Of a DNA stretch of 64,000 bases, positions 42,742 to 51,019 are shown one piece after another. Positions within the stretch are counted from its first letter, which is position 1; every line of letters begins with the position of its first letter. The DNA is from Acutalibacter sp. 1XD8-33 (GTDB lineage: Bacteria > Bacillota > Clostridia > Oscillospirales > Acutalibacteraceae): NCBI RefSeq assembly GCF_003612555.1, contig NZ_RAZF01000004.1, positions 1 to 64,000 of the forward strand, read 5' to 3'. The notes below the pieces were generated by a model. It had not been told where the DNA came from, did not search any database, and was given only the letters and a program-made list of their open reading frames with translations. The translations under genes and the position numbers were made by a program.

Positions 42742-42999
42742 ATGACGGATTCGCAAATCTATCAAAACTATCAGGCGGCGTTCGACTATCGCGCCATGGC
42801 CCGGGAGGCCGCCCGGGAACGGGAGATTTTGCAGGGCAGGCTTCGCGCCCGGAAGAGAGAAGGTCCCAAAAGCCCAGATAAAGAGCAGGTCTGGCTGCAG
42901 GAAAACCGGATTCTGTACAGCATGTACTTAGAGCAGCGCGCCAATGAAATTGCTTTCTCCCGCCGGGCGGGCTGGCGGGAAAAGAGAGGCGCGATATGA
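42742..42999 (+). CDS. Small charged protein, first gene of the cassette
   Basis: An 85-aa highly charged protein, mostly predicted helix, with an Ala/Arg/Glu-rich middle (AREAAREREILQGRLRARKR). Not recognised. Start ATG 42742 follows AAAGGAGAG. Its stop overlaps the terminase small-subunit ATG (ATGA). Position suggests an early regulator or a DNA-packaging accessory protein, but nothing in the sequence proves this. Confidence 0.65.
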   Translation: MTDSQIYQNYQAAFDYRAMAREAAREREILQGRLRARKREGPKSPDKEQVWLQENRILYSMYLEQRANEIAFSRRAGWREKRGAI

Positions 43000-43346
43000 G
43001 GCAGGACAAAGAGGTATTGGAAGGCCTGGCGGACGGATATTTTTCTCAGTGCCAGGAGAAAGACCGGCATCCCTCCCTGCCGGGGTTGGCTTTGGCTCTG
43101 GGGCTGGACAGCTGCCGGGAGCTAGAACGCCTGGCCTCTGCCGCGGGCCGGAAGGCTTCTGCTTTGCGCCGGGCCATGCTGCGCGTAGAAGAGGCAAATA
43201 TTCAATCCGCCTACCAGAAAGATACCGCCGCCAGCGCCAAGTTTATTCTGCAAAACGGCTTTGGCTATGCGGAAAAGACTTCCCCCCAGTCTTCGGAGGA
43301 CATAAAAGTCGTTCTGGAGGGCGGCTCTGGGGAGGCGGGCCCGTGA
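42996..43346 (+). CDS. Terminase small subunit
   Basis: A 116-aa protein with an N-terminal helix-turn-helix-like region (about 15-60, HPSLPGLALALGLDSCRELE) and a C-terminal segment SAKFILQNGFGYAEKTSPQ typical of small terminases of the PBSX/SPP1 class, which recognise phage DNA and stimulate the large subunit. It overlaps both neighbours by 4 nt. Confidence 0.78.
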   Translation: MRQDKEVLEGLADGYFSQCQEKDRHPSLPGLALALGLDSCRELERLASAAGRKASALRRAMLRVEEANIQSAYQKDTAASAKFILQNGFGYAEKTSPQSSEDIKVVLEGGSGEAGP

Positions 43347-44731
43347 AGGTGATGATTCCCCAAAAGGCCTTTAACGCAGTCTATCTGCCCCTGCTCCGGG
43401 ATGATGACCACCGCTATCTTGTGCTCTATGGAGGCGCGGGCAGCGGAAAAAGCATGTTCGCCGTTCAGCGCCTGTTGGTGCGGCTGATGGAGCGTCCCGG
43501 GCGGAACCTGCTGGTGGCCCGGGAAACGGCCGCCACCCACCGGGACTCCACCTATGCCCTGTTCCGCCAGGTGATTTCCCGCTGGGGCCTGGGGAGCTTG
43601 TTCCACTGGACCCAGGGGGAGCTGCGCATCACCTGCCGCAACGGCAACGCCATCCTTTTTAAGGGCCTAGACGACCCGGAAAAGCTGAAATCCGTCACCT
43701 TCCCTTCCGGGGAGCTGACGGATGTATGGATTGAAGAGGCCTCTGAGCTTCAGGAATCCCAGTTCAACCAGTTGGACCTGCGCCTGCGGGGACAGGGGGC
43801 CCGGCGGCAGATGACGCTTACGTTCAATCCCATTTCTACCCAGCACTGGCTGAAAGCCAGGTTCTTCGACAGGCCGGATTCCCGCGCGCTGGTGCTGAAA
43901 ACCACCTATAAGGATAACGCTTTCCTAGACCCGGACTACCGGCGGACTTTGGAAAGCTACCGGGAATCGGACCCTTATTTCTATCAGGTCTATTGCCTGG
44001 GGGAATGGGGAGTGATGGGCCGCAGCTTCTTCCACGGGGAAAAGGCGGCGGCCAGGCTTCAGGAAGTCCCCGGCCCTGTGGACCGGGGGGAATTCCTGTT
44101 CCAGCGGGACGGCGGAGGGAAAATTGATCCGGCCAGTGTGCGGTTTACCAGTGTGCCGGGGGGATTTGTATCTGTGTACCGGCCGCCCCAGCCGGGTCGG
44201 GACTATATTATTGGAGGAGACACCGCCGGGGAGGGCTCAGACTTCTTCGTAGCCCAGGTGGTGGACCGGGAAAGCGGCCAGCAGGTGTGTACCCTGCGGG
44301 GGCGGATGGATGAGGATCTCTTTGCCCAACAGGCCTACTGCCTGGGGAAGTGGTACAATTGGGCCCTCACGGCGCTGGAATGCAATTTCAGCAGCTACCC
44401 CCTGCGGGAGCTGGAGCGCCTGGGCTATCCGAATCAGTACATCCGGCCTCGGGAAGACGGAATGGGGACCGGCTACGGATTTCGGACCACGGCGGCCACC
44501 CGTCCCCTGATCTTGGCGGGGCTGGTGGAGGTAGTGCGGGAGCATCCCCAGTGGCTTTGGGACAAGGACACCCTCCGAGAGCTACTGACCTTTGTGCGCA
44601 ATCCTCGTGGGCGTCCGGAGGCTCAGCCCGGCGCTCATGACGACTGCGTGATGGCTCTGGCCATCGCCTACTATATCCGCGCGGCCTGCCAGGAGCCTAT
44701 GTCTATGTGGAGCTGCGCGGTTCAAAGATGA
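43343..44731 (+). CDS. Phage terminase large subunit (PBSX family)
   Basis: A 462-aa DNA-packaging motor. The ATPase has Walker A YGGAGSGKSMFA, Walker B VWIEEASEL, and the coupling segment TFNPIS. The nuclease domain shows GGDTAGEGSDFF with a metal-binding Asp, and the C-terminal HDDCVMALA acidic motif. The length is normal for the family. The start is GTG 43343, overlapping the small-subunit stop (GTGA); an ATG at 43352 is the alternative. All catalytic motifs appear intact although no portal or capsid gene follows. Confidence 0.92.
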   Translation: MKVMIPQKAFNAVYLPLLRDDDHRYLVLYGGAGSGKSMFAVQRLLVRLMERPGRNLLVARETAATHRDSTYALFRQVISRWGLGSLFHWTQGELRITCRNGNAILFKGLDDPEKLKSVTFPSGELTDVWIEEASELQESQFNQLDLRLRGQGARRQMTLTFNPISTQHWLKARFFDRPDSRALVLKTTYKDNAFLDPDYRRTLESYRESDPYFYQVYCLGEWGVMGRSFFHGEKAAARLQEVPGPVDRGEFLFQRDGGGKIDPASVRFTSVPGGFVSVYRPPQPGRDYIIGGDTAGEGSDFFVAQVVDRESGQQVCTLRGRMDEDLFAQQAYCLGKWYNWALTALECNFSSYPLRELERLGYPNQYIRPREDGMGTGYGFRTTAATRPLILAGLVEVVREHPQWLWDKDTLRELLTFVRNPRGRPEAQPGAHDDCVMALAIAYYIRAACQEPMSMWSCAVQR

Positions 44732-44761
44732 AAACCACGCCAAATAGGAAAGGAGAATTAT

Positions 44762-45214
44762 ATGGAATGGAAGGATAGAATCCTGATTATTGCCGCAGCC
44801 GTGGGGGGAACCATGGCGCAGATTTTGGGCGGCTGGGACGCGGCACTCCAGGTGCTAATATGCTTTATGGGCGCGGACTATATGACCGGGCTGGGAACGG
44901 GCCTGTTCCGCCGGTCGGGAAAAACGGAAAGCGGCGGGCTGTCCAGTCAGGCGGGTTTCCGGGGACTGGTGCGGAAATGCGCTATGCTGGTGCTGGTGCT
45001 GCTGGGGGCCCTGCTGGACAGAGCCACCGGCAACAGCTGCATCCGGGATGGAATCTGCCTGTTTCTCATCGCCAACGAGGGACTGTCTATTCTGGAAAAT
45101 CTGGGCCTGATGGGCGTGCCCTATCCCCGATTTCTGCGGAATATCCTGGAAGCCCTGAAGGACAAGGGAGATTCTCCCAAGGGTGCCACCCAGCCCAAGG
45201 AAAAAGGGAGGTAA
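44762..45214 (+). CDS. Phage holin family protein
   Basis: A 150-aa membrane protein of the toxin-secretion/phage-lysis holin family (phi11/TcdE-like). Hydrophobic spans lie at about 7-25, 28-45, 68-85 and 92-112. The FMGADYMTGLGTGLFRRSGK motif between spans matches the family's DYxTG signature. A charged C-terminal tail (KGDSPKGATQPKEKGR) follows. Together with the amidase 4 nt downstream it forms a lysis pair. Confidence 0.88.
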   Translation: MEWKDRILIIAAAVGGTMAQILGGWDAALQVLICFMGADYMTGLGTGLFRRSGKTESGGLSSQAGFRGLVRKCAMLVLVLLGALLDRATGNSCIRDGICLFLIANEGLSILENLGLMGVPYPRFLRNILEALKDKGDSPKGATQPKEKGR

Positions 45215-45218
45215 GCCA

Positions 45219-45983
45219 ATGCGTATTGTCGAGAAATCCTGCCCCCAGGAAAAGTACTCTGCCAAGTGTCCCTATACCAGAACGCCGCGCTTTGTGGTGG
45301 TCCACAACACCGGAAACGATGCCCCGGCAGAGAACGAGGCCGCTTATATGCAACGCCGGGAAGAGGAGGTTTCCTTTCACTTTGCGGTGGACGAGGACAA
45401 GGCCGTGCAGTGCCTGCCCCTGGACCGAAACGCCTGGGCCAGCGGGGACGGCCGCGGCCCGGGAAACATGTACGGCATCCATGTGGAGATCTGCCGCTCC
45501 CTCAGCGGCGGGGAGCGGTTCACAAAGGCGGAACAGAACGCCGCCCGGCTCACTGCAGGGCTGCTAAAGAGGTACGGGTGGGGGCCGGGCCAGGTGAAAA
45601 AGCACCAGGACTTTGACGGGAAATACTGCCCTCACCGGACCCTGGACCTGGGTTGGCAGAGATTTCTGAATCTGGTGAAGGCAGAGCTGGAGAGACTCAA
45701 CAAAAAGGAGGAACCGAAATTGACGGAGGCACAGGTGAAAGAGATTGCCCGGAAAGAGGCGCAGGCAGTTTTCGCCGGGGAGTTTGCCCGGCGGAATCCC
45801 ACATACGACACGTTGGAGCAGGCGCCGGAGTACTGGCGGGAGGAGATCCGGTTGTTGCTGGACCAGGGCGTGCTAAAGGGAAGCGGGAAAGGCGCCGGCG
45901 GGGCGGTTCGCCTTGACCTCACCCGCAGCGAGGCTAAAGCAGCCGTGCTGGTGGCCAGGGCGCTGAAGAGCAGGGAGACCTAA
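45219..45983 (+). CDS. N-acetylmuramoyl-L-alanine amidase (endolysin)
   Basis: A 254-aa peptidoglycan amidase. The Amidase_2 domain (about 15-150) has the zinc ligands in VVVHNTG, the SFHFAVDEDKAVQCLP strand and the KHQDFDGKYCPHR motif. The C-terminal part (about 165-254) is helical and ends in a short SLH/peptidoglycan-binding-like stretch (EEIRLLLDQGVLKGSG). No signal peptide, so export relies on the holin. ATG 45219 has GGGAGG upstream. Confidence 0.9.
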   Translation: MRIVEKSCPQEKYSAKCPYTRTPRFVVVHNTGNDAPAENEAAYMQRREEEVSFHFAVDEDKAVQCLPLDRNAWASGDGRGPGNMYGIHVEICRSLSGGERFTKAEQNAARLTAGLLKRYGWGPGQVKKHQDFDGKYCPHRTLDLGWQRFLNLVKAELERLNKKEEPKLTEAQVKEIARKEAQAVFAGEFARRNPTYDTLEQAPEYWREEIRLLLDQGVLKGSGKGAGGAVRLDLTRSEAKAAVLVARALKSRET

Positions 45984-45994
45984 GTATAATCCAA

Positions 45995-46034
45995 AAAAGC
46001 GGCTCTGTCCCAAAAAAGGGCCGAGCCGCTTTTT
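45995..46034 (+). terminator. Intrinsic terminator after the amidase
   Basis: AAAAGCGGCTC pairs with GAGCCGCTTTT, followed by TTATT. It is a strong stem with a U-rich end, closing the phage-derived operon; the A-run on the other side may also serve the minus-strand gene at 46068. Confidence 0.85.
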
Positions 46035-46067
46035 ATTATTGCTCAAAACGCATTTTGAATCTTTGCC

Positions 46068-46271
46068 TTACCGAAACAGCGTACACTCCCCACTCTCCCG
46101 GTAGTAGCGGATTCTTTGTTCAATCTCTTCCCGGGGAACTTTGAAGTATTCCGCCAGGCAGCCAATGCACAGGAAATCCTTCGCGCCCCGATATACCAGC
46201 TTTTTGTAGATCGCCCGATCGTCCTGGCCCAGAGGCGCGCCGCATTGACGGCAGGTTTTGTAGTTGGCCAC
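46068..46271 (-). CDS. Small zinc-ribbon protein
   Basis: A 67-aa protein with two CxxC pairs (CRQCG at about 8-12 and CIGC at about 36-39), suggesting one bound zinc. The remainder is basic and helical (FKVPREEIEQRIRYYRESGE). It starts with GTG 3 nt after the alpha-galactosidase stop, so it is probably translated by coupling; no separate good ribosome site is visible. Function unknown. Confidence 0.65.
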   Translation of the reverse strand: MANYKTCRQCGAPLGQDDRAIYKKLVYRGAKDFLCIGCLAEYFKVPREEIEQRIRYYRESGECTLFR

Positions 46272-46274
46272 CCC

Positions 46275-47432
46275 TCAGCGGGCCTTTACCAGCTTGGCCC
46301 GGAACACCATGCAGCCATGGGGTTCGATCTGGGAGGCATAGCGTTCGGTGAACACGCCCTCGTTCTCGTGGGTCCAACAGTTGTGCATCTCCAGGCCCAT
46401 GCCCGCCGCAACAGGGATTCCCATATCCCAGAACTGCAAAGACATCTCGGACTTGGCGTCTCCCAGATTGAACAGGCCGATGGCAAGGGAGCCGTCGCTC
46501 ATGGGCTTTACCAAGGCCATAAGGGTTTCCGGGTCGTGGCCCGGCACCACGTAGGGCCCCCGGCACTCGATATCCTGATTGATGGCAATCAGCTCCGGAT
46601 TGGTCAGAGTCTCCTTCGTTGCCTCGCTCATCTTGCGGATATCGCAACCGATCATCAGAGGGGAGTTCATCAGCGCCCACAGGGAGAAATGGGTGCGATA
46701 CTCCACATCCGTGCAACCGCCCAGCTTACTGCCGATGTACTCGTTGTTGCTACCGCCGTACATGCCCACCACCAGCATATCAATATCGTTGTGGCAGTAG
46801 GGACCGGAATAGGGCGTTTTGCCCATCTGGGAGAGAGCCAGATTTTTGATAGACTCCCAGCTGTCCTGGATATCGCCGGTGGAGCGGAATAGCTGGGCTC
46901 CGCTACCCTGAATCCAGCTCCACACATCGTCCGAACCCCAGTTGCAGGCGGAGAAGAGAATGTCCCGGCCGCAGTTGCGCAGGGCCAGGCTCATGCGCTT
47001 ATAGAGGATCTCTCCATTGATATGATGGGGCTTGTAGCAGTTGTCGTATTTCAGATAGTCCACACCCCAGGAGGCAAAGGTGGCTGCGTCCTGGAACTCG
47101 TGCTCGAAGCTGCCGGGATAGCCCGCGCAGGTGTGGGTGCCATCACAGGAATACATGCCGAACTTGAGGCCTTTACCGTGAACATAGTCCGCCACAGCCT
47201 TCATGCCATGAGGGAATTTCTCCGGGTCGGCCACAAGGCAGCCGTTTTCGTCCCGCTGGCGCAGGCTCCAGCAGTCGTCGATCACCACATACTCATAGCC
47301 CGCGTCTTTCAGGCCGGAGCTCACCATGGCGTCGGCGGTTTCCTTGATCAGGTCCTCGTTGATGTTCCAGGTAAAGGTGTTCCAGGAATTCCACCCCATA
47401 GGAGGGGTTATGCCGAGATATTTGTCTTGCAT
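46275..47432 (-). CDS. Alpha-galactosidase, GH27
   Basis: A 385-aa glycoside hydrolase releasing alpha-linked galactose from oligosaccharides. GH27 features are GWNSWNTF near the start, VIDDCW, the nucleophile Asp in VDYLKYDNC and the acid/base Asp in FRSTGDI. A C-terminal beta domain with SDGSLAIGLFNLG is present. No signal peptide, so it is cytoplasmic and would act on imported raffinose- or melibiose-type sugars. A cloverleaf repeat lies in its upstream region. Confidence 0.94.
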   Translation of the reverse strand: MQDKYLGITPPMGWNSWNTFTWNINEDLIKETADAMVSSGLKDAGYEYVVIDDCWSLRQRDENGCLVADPEKFPHGMKAVADYVHGKGLKFGMYSCDGTHTCAGYPGSFEHEFQDAATFASWGVDYLKYDNCYKPHHINGEILYKRMSLALRNCGRDILFSACNWGSDDVWSWIQGSGAQLFRSTGDIQDSWESIKNLALSQMGKTPYSGPYCHNDIDMLVVGMYGGSNNEYIGSKLGGCTDVEYRTHFSLWALMNSPLMIGCDIRKMSEATKETLTNPELIAINQDIECRGPYVVPGHDPETLMALVKPMSDGSLAIGLFNLGDAKSEMSLQFWDMGIPVAAGMGLEMHNCWTHENEGVFTERYASQIEPHGCMVFRAKLVKAR

Positions 47433-47484
47433 GGTTCTGCCTCTTTCTTTGATTGATTTTGTAAGCCGGTCTGTCTTGGGATCA

Positions 47485-47610
47485 TTGTAGGTGCCACACT
47501 TGAAAATCGGGAAATATCAATTTTCAAGCTGAGCGGCGCAGAGAGGAGGAACCTCCCTGCCTGGTTCAAAAGAAGTTATCCCGCCTCTTCTGAACAGTGT
47601 TAACTATATA
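47485..47610. repeat. Cloverleaf repeat, copy B
   Basis: Same arm order as copy A: CTTGAAAAT/ATTTTCAAG (47499-47528), a GAGCGGCGCAG arm with inner GGAGG/CCTCC, then TTCAAAAGA/TCTTCTGAA (47565-47594) and AGTGTTAACTATA. It is degenerate compared with copy A and lies 50-180 nt upstream of the GH27 start codon, where it would be in or near the promoter. Confidence 0.7.
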
Positions 47611-47706
47611 CCCGCCCCGGGGAAAAGTCAAGGGGACCCGGAACATAAGATGTCAGGGACCGCTGCTTCAGAAGATCTCCGCCAGCCTTTTGGATCGCTT
47701 TACGGG

Positions 47707-49902
47707 TTATCCCTGGGCTTTTCGCGCGGTAAAATGCTTCATGACGCAGGAGCCGTCCTGGGGGCCGGGCCAGGGCGCGGAGAGATCGATCCCCGCGCTC
47801 ATCAGCAGCGCGCCGGAATAGGTCTCCCCGGTGGCCTCGTCGGTGTAATACTTTTCAGGGTCCAGGCCCCGCAGGCGCTGGGTCTGGTAGTAGTTCTCCG
47901 GCTTGCGCATGACCACCCGGGTGAACAGGGCCTCGGTCCTGTCCGGGCTCACGAACTGCCAGTCCGCGAAATAGGGGTCCCGGGCCGGGTCCGTGATCCG
48001 GTACAGGTCGCCGTAGTGGATCAGGTCATAATATTTGTGATAGGCGGCGATCTGCTCCTTGGCGACGGCCTTCTCCTCCGGGGTCAGCTTGCGGGGGTCC
48101 AGCTCATAGCCGAAGGTGCCCATCAGGGCCACGGCCCCCTTGGTCTCAAAGCCCGTGCGGGGGCTGGCGGACACATGGGCCCCCATGGAGGCCACGGGGT
48201 AGCACAGGGAGGCCCCGAACTGGATGGTCAGCCGCTCGATGGGGTCCGTGCAGTCGCTGGTCCAGATCTGGGGGGAATAGTACATCATACCCGGGTCGAA
48301 GCGCCCGCCGCCGCTGGAGCAGTTCTCCAGGAGGATGTGGGGGAAGGTGCTGGTGATCCGGTCCATGAGCTCGTACACCCCCAGCACGTACCGGTGGAAG
48401 AACTCCCCCTGGCGCTCCGGGGGCAGGACGGCGTTGCCCGCCTCGCTGATGTTCCGGTTGCAGTCCCACTTCACATACTCGATATTGTGGCTGCTGAGCA
48501 CGGCGCACATCTGCTGGTAGATATTCTCCCGCACCTCGGGGCGGGTCATGTCCAGCACGTACTGGTTGCGACTGAGAGAGGGCTCCCGGCCCTTGGCCTG
48601 GATGATCCAGTCCGGATGGGCCCGGAACAGGTCGCTGTCCGGGTTCACCATCTCCGGCTCGTACCAGATGCCGAACTTCATCCCCAGGGCGTTCACCTGG
48701 TCGATGAGATGCCCCAGTCCCCCCTTGAGCTTGTTCTCGTTCACCTGCCAGTCGCCCAGACCTTGGTAGTCGTTGTTCCGGGCGCCGAACCAGCCGTCGT
48801 CCATCACCAGCATCTCCACGCCCAGTTCCTTGGCCTCCTGGGCGAACTCCACCAGCAGCTGGTCGTCGAAGTCGAACACTGCGGCCTCCCAGTCGTTGAT
48901 GAGCAGGGGGCGCTTTTTCTTCGTCCACTGGCTACGCATGAGATGGTCCAGGAAGAGCCGGTGGAACCGACGGCTCATGCCGCCTAGGCCCTCTCCGGAA
49001 AAGACCGTGACGGCCTCCGGGGTCTGGAAGCTCTCCCCGGGCTCCAGCCGCCAGCGGAAGGTGCTGGGGTTGATCCCGGCCAGGAGGCGAGGGCAGCCCA
49101 GGGTGTCCACCTCGATCTCCATGGAGAAGTTGCCGCTATAGATCAGGGACACGCCGATGGCCTGCCCCTGGTCCTCGTCCGCGCCCTTGCGGACCAGGGC
49201 GGCGAAGGGGTTGTGGTTGGGGCCGGTCATGCCCCGCTTGGACTGGATCCCCTGGAGGCCGTGCTGGAGGGGGTGGCGCACAGTGGTGTTCTCCTTGGCC
49301 CAGCGGCCGTACATGTGGAGGAAGTCGTAGTCCATGGAAGGCAGCTCCAGGCACATGCTATAGGCCCGCTCCAGGTCCACGGAGGCCGAGCCGGGGTTCT
49401 CCACCCGGACGCTTCGGGCCAGGGCGTCGTAGCCGGGGAACACGGTGTAGAGGAGGAAGGCCTTCACACCGGTGACGGGGTCGGCGGTCTCGATCTCCAG
49501 GGTCTCGGCCTCCCCCTCCTGGGCGAAGGTGGCGGGCAGGCCGGGGAGCTCCGGCTTGCCGGGGAAAATCCGGTGGCCCGTGTAGCGCAGGTCCGTGACC
49601 GTGTCCCCGGCGGGGGAGCGCACCTCCAGGGCGGAGATCCGGAAGTCGCCGTTGCTACTGCCGGGGCACTCCTGGGGGATGAAGTCCAGGGAGAAGCGGC
49701 GGTCGGAGACGTGGGGATTCCGGGGGGAGAGGGAGTCGTACCAGCCCCGGTACATGAGGGGGGCCAGGGCGGCGGTGTCCGGGACCTTCGGGCCGTAGTA
49801 CAGGTGGACTAGATAGCCCTCATCGTGGACGAGAAAAGCGTAGGTAGAGGAATCGGTGTCCAGCTTGAAGATTCTGCTGGAGGGGTCGAAGGTAATGGGC
49901 AT
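47707..49902 (-). CDS. Alpha-galactosidase, GH36
   Basis: A 731-aa multi-domain alpha-galactosidase. It has an N-terminal beta-supersandwich, a catalytic barrel with LVMDDGWFGARNND, nucleophile Asp in EYVKWDCNR and acid/base Asp in WTSDCTD, and a C-terminal beta domain. Length and motifs match bacterial GH36 (RafA/AgaN type) tetramers acting on raffinose-family sugars. No signal peptide. It lies upstream of the GH27 gene on the same strand, but 274 nt of DNA with a repeat separates them, so a separate promoter is likely. Confidence 0.94.
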   Translation of the reverse strand: MPITFDPSSRIFKLDTDSSTYAFLVHDEGYLVHLYYGPKVPDTAALAPLMYRGWYDSLSPRNPHVSDRRFSLDFIPQECPGSSNGDFRISALEVRSPAGDTVTDLRYTGHRIFPGKPELPGLPATFAQEGEAETLEIETADPVTGVKAFLLYTVFPGYDALARSVRVENPGSASVDLERAYSMCLELPSMDYDFLHMYGRWAKENTTVRHPLQHGLQGIQSKRGMTGPNHNPFAALVRKGADEDQGQAIGVSLIYSGNFSMEIEVDTLGCPRLLAGINPSTFRWRLEPGESFQTPEAVTVFSGEGLGGMSRRFHRLFLDHLMRSQWTKKKRPLLINDWEAAVFDFDDQLLVEFAQEAKELGVEMLVMDDGWFGARNNDYQGLGDWQVNENKLKGGLGHLIDQVNALGMKFGIWYEPEMVNPDSDLFRAHPDWIIQAKGREPSLSRNQYVLDMTRPEVRENIYQQMCAVLSSHNIEYVKWDCNRNISEAGNAVLPPERQGEFFHRYVLGVYELMDRITSTFPHILLENCSSGGGRFDPGMMYYSPQIWTSDCTDPIERLTIQFGASLCYPVASMGAHVSASPRTGFETKGAVALMGTFGYELDPRKLTPEEKAVAKEQIAAYHKYYDLIHYGDLYRITDPARDPYFADWQFVSPDRTEALFTRVVMRKPENYYQTQRLRGLDPEKYYTDEATGETYSGALLMSAGIDLSAPWPGPQDGSCVMKHFTARKAQG

Positions 49903-50413
49903 GATTTTCTCCTTTCAGGAAAAAGATGAAGAGCGGTGGAAAAATTCTGCTGACTTTCTCGCACCCAGCCAACCAGGGTAAAAGTTTTTGATCAAACTTT
50001 TTTCAAAAACTTTGCGAGGTGTGGAGCAGAGCTCCACGACCTTGCCCTTAAACACCTGAGAAGCGCATTTTTTGAAGGTGAATTGGCGGACAAAGTCCGC
50101 CAAGAGGGGACTTTTTGCAAGAGAAAAAAGTCCCCTAGTCCCGGAATGAGCCAGCGTTGTGCGGCAGGCAGCTTTTCGCTCGCTTTGCAAATGCAAAGCG
50201 AAACAAGAAACCCCATACGTGGGTTTCTTGCGGGAAACAGTCCACCGGACTGTTTCCCTATCTTCCCGCGTTATTTTCTCAGGTGTTAAAGTCAAGAGAA
50301 AGACCTTGGGGACGCCGTCCCCAAGCCCCTGCAACCTTTGAAAAGGTTGACGAAACTTTTTCCCTGGTCAGCTGGGTGCGGTTTTCTCACTTATCTTTAG
50401 CAATACGGCGGGA
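49903..50413. repeat. Repeat-rich intergenic region between DUF4364 and GH36
   Basis: No gene is supported. Palindromes include AGTTTTTGATCAAACTT near 49982-50000, GAGCAGAGCTC near 50023, GGCGGACAAAGTCCGCC near 50086-50102, AGCTTTTCGCTCGC, GCTTTGCAAATGCAAAGC near 50180, GAAACCC/GGGTTTC near 50201-50226, GAAACAGTCC/GGACTGTTTC near 50233-50256, TTGGGGACGCCGTCCCCAA near 50307-50325 and AACCTTTGAAAAGGTT near 50333-50348. The middle set repeats, inverted, the one at 18441-18521. Confidence 0.65.
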
Positions 50414-50989
50414 TCATCCCTTGAAAAATTCCTCGGCGTAGGCCCTGTCCCCGGTGAGGGCCGCCAGCAACAGCCGGTAGATCTCCTCCGGGCCCTCATA
50501 GAAGTTTTTCTCCACCAGCTGGGCTTGAAGCCTGTCCGGTACATATAGGTCCACGGACATCAGGTCCACGCCCCCGCCGCCGGAAATATGGCAGGCGACC
50601 TGAAACCCGCCGGGGCACTCGGCGATTTCCACCCGGTGCTCCCGTCGGGCCCGGGCCTCCGCCAACAGCCGCACCGCCGCCTCCAGGGCCTTGTCCCGCA
50701 CGGAGAGGGGCAGCTGAGTGTCCAGGCTCTGGGCAATCTCCCGGCCCGTGGCGGCAATCCGGTAGCCCTCCGGGGTGCTTTCCACATGGCCAAGTGCCTC
50801 CAAAGCGGCCAGCGCGTCCTCTCCCTCGAAATAGTTGGCCAGGGCCTTGCCCTGCAAAATTTCACAGAGATCCTCTTTGGAGAGGGGGGCGTTCACGCTG
50901 GACAGGATGTAGCAGATCAAAACCCGGATGTCGTTTTTGTTCCAGAGCCCGCCCGGGTCTACGCCGCCGGAAAAAGCGTTTTGAGCCAT
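50414..50989 (-). CDS. DUF4364 family protein
   Basis: A 191-aa protein of the clostridial DUF4364 family, which resembles winged-helix regulators. Family features are WNKNDIRVLICYILSSVNAP at the start, LCEILQGKALANYFEGEDAL, a wing-like GHVESTPEGYRIAATGREIA, and the C-terminal VDLYVPDRLQAQLVEKNFYE. No function is established; DNA binding is inferred from the fold-like pattern. It is 30 nt downstream of the SPFH gene on the same strand. Confidence 0.82.
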   Translation of the reverse strand: MAQNAFSGGVDPGGLWNKNDIRVLICYILSSVNAPLSKEDLCEILQGKALANYFEGEDALAALEALGHVESTPEGYRIAATGREIAQSLDTQLPLSVRDKALEAAVRLLAEARARREHRVEIAECPGGFQVACHISGGGGVDLMSVDLYVPDRLQAQLVEKNFYEGPEEIYRLLLAALTGDRAYAEEFFKG

Positions 50990-51019
50990 AGGAGAGCCTC
51001 CTTTCGGCAGAGAGTTTGG

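Larger units (their letters stand above)
41848..46034. mobile_element. Phage-derived packaging/lysis island without virion genes
   Basis: Spans an S24-type repressor, a divergent consensus promoter with operators, a small ORF, terminase small and large subunits, holin and amidase, and ends at a strong terminator. No integrase, portal, capsid or tail gene is present. All frames are intact and overlap or abut. It has host-like GC content, suggesting long residence. Confidence 0.75.

Noticed and set aside
41848-46034. Complete prophage
   Set aside because: Only repressor, terminase and lysis genes are present; no integrase, portal, capsid or tail gene is found.
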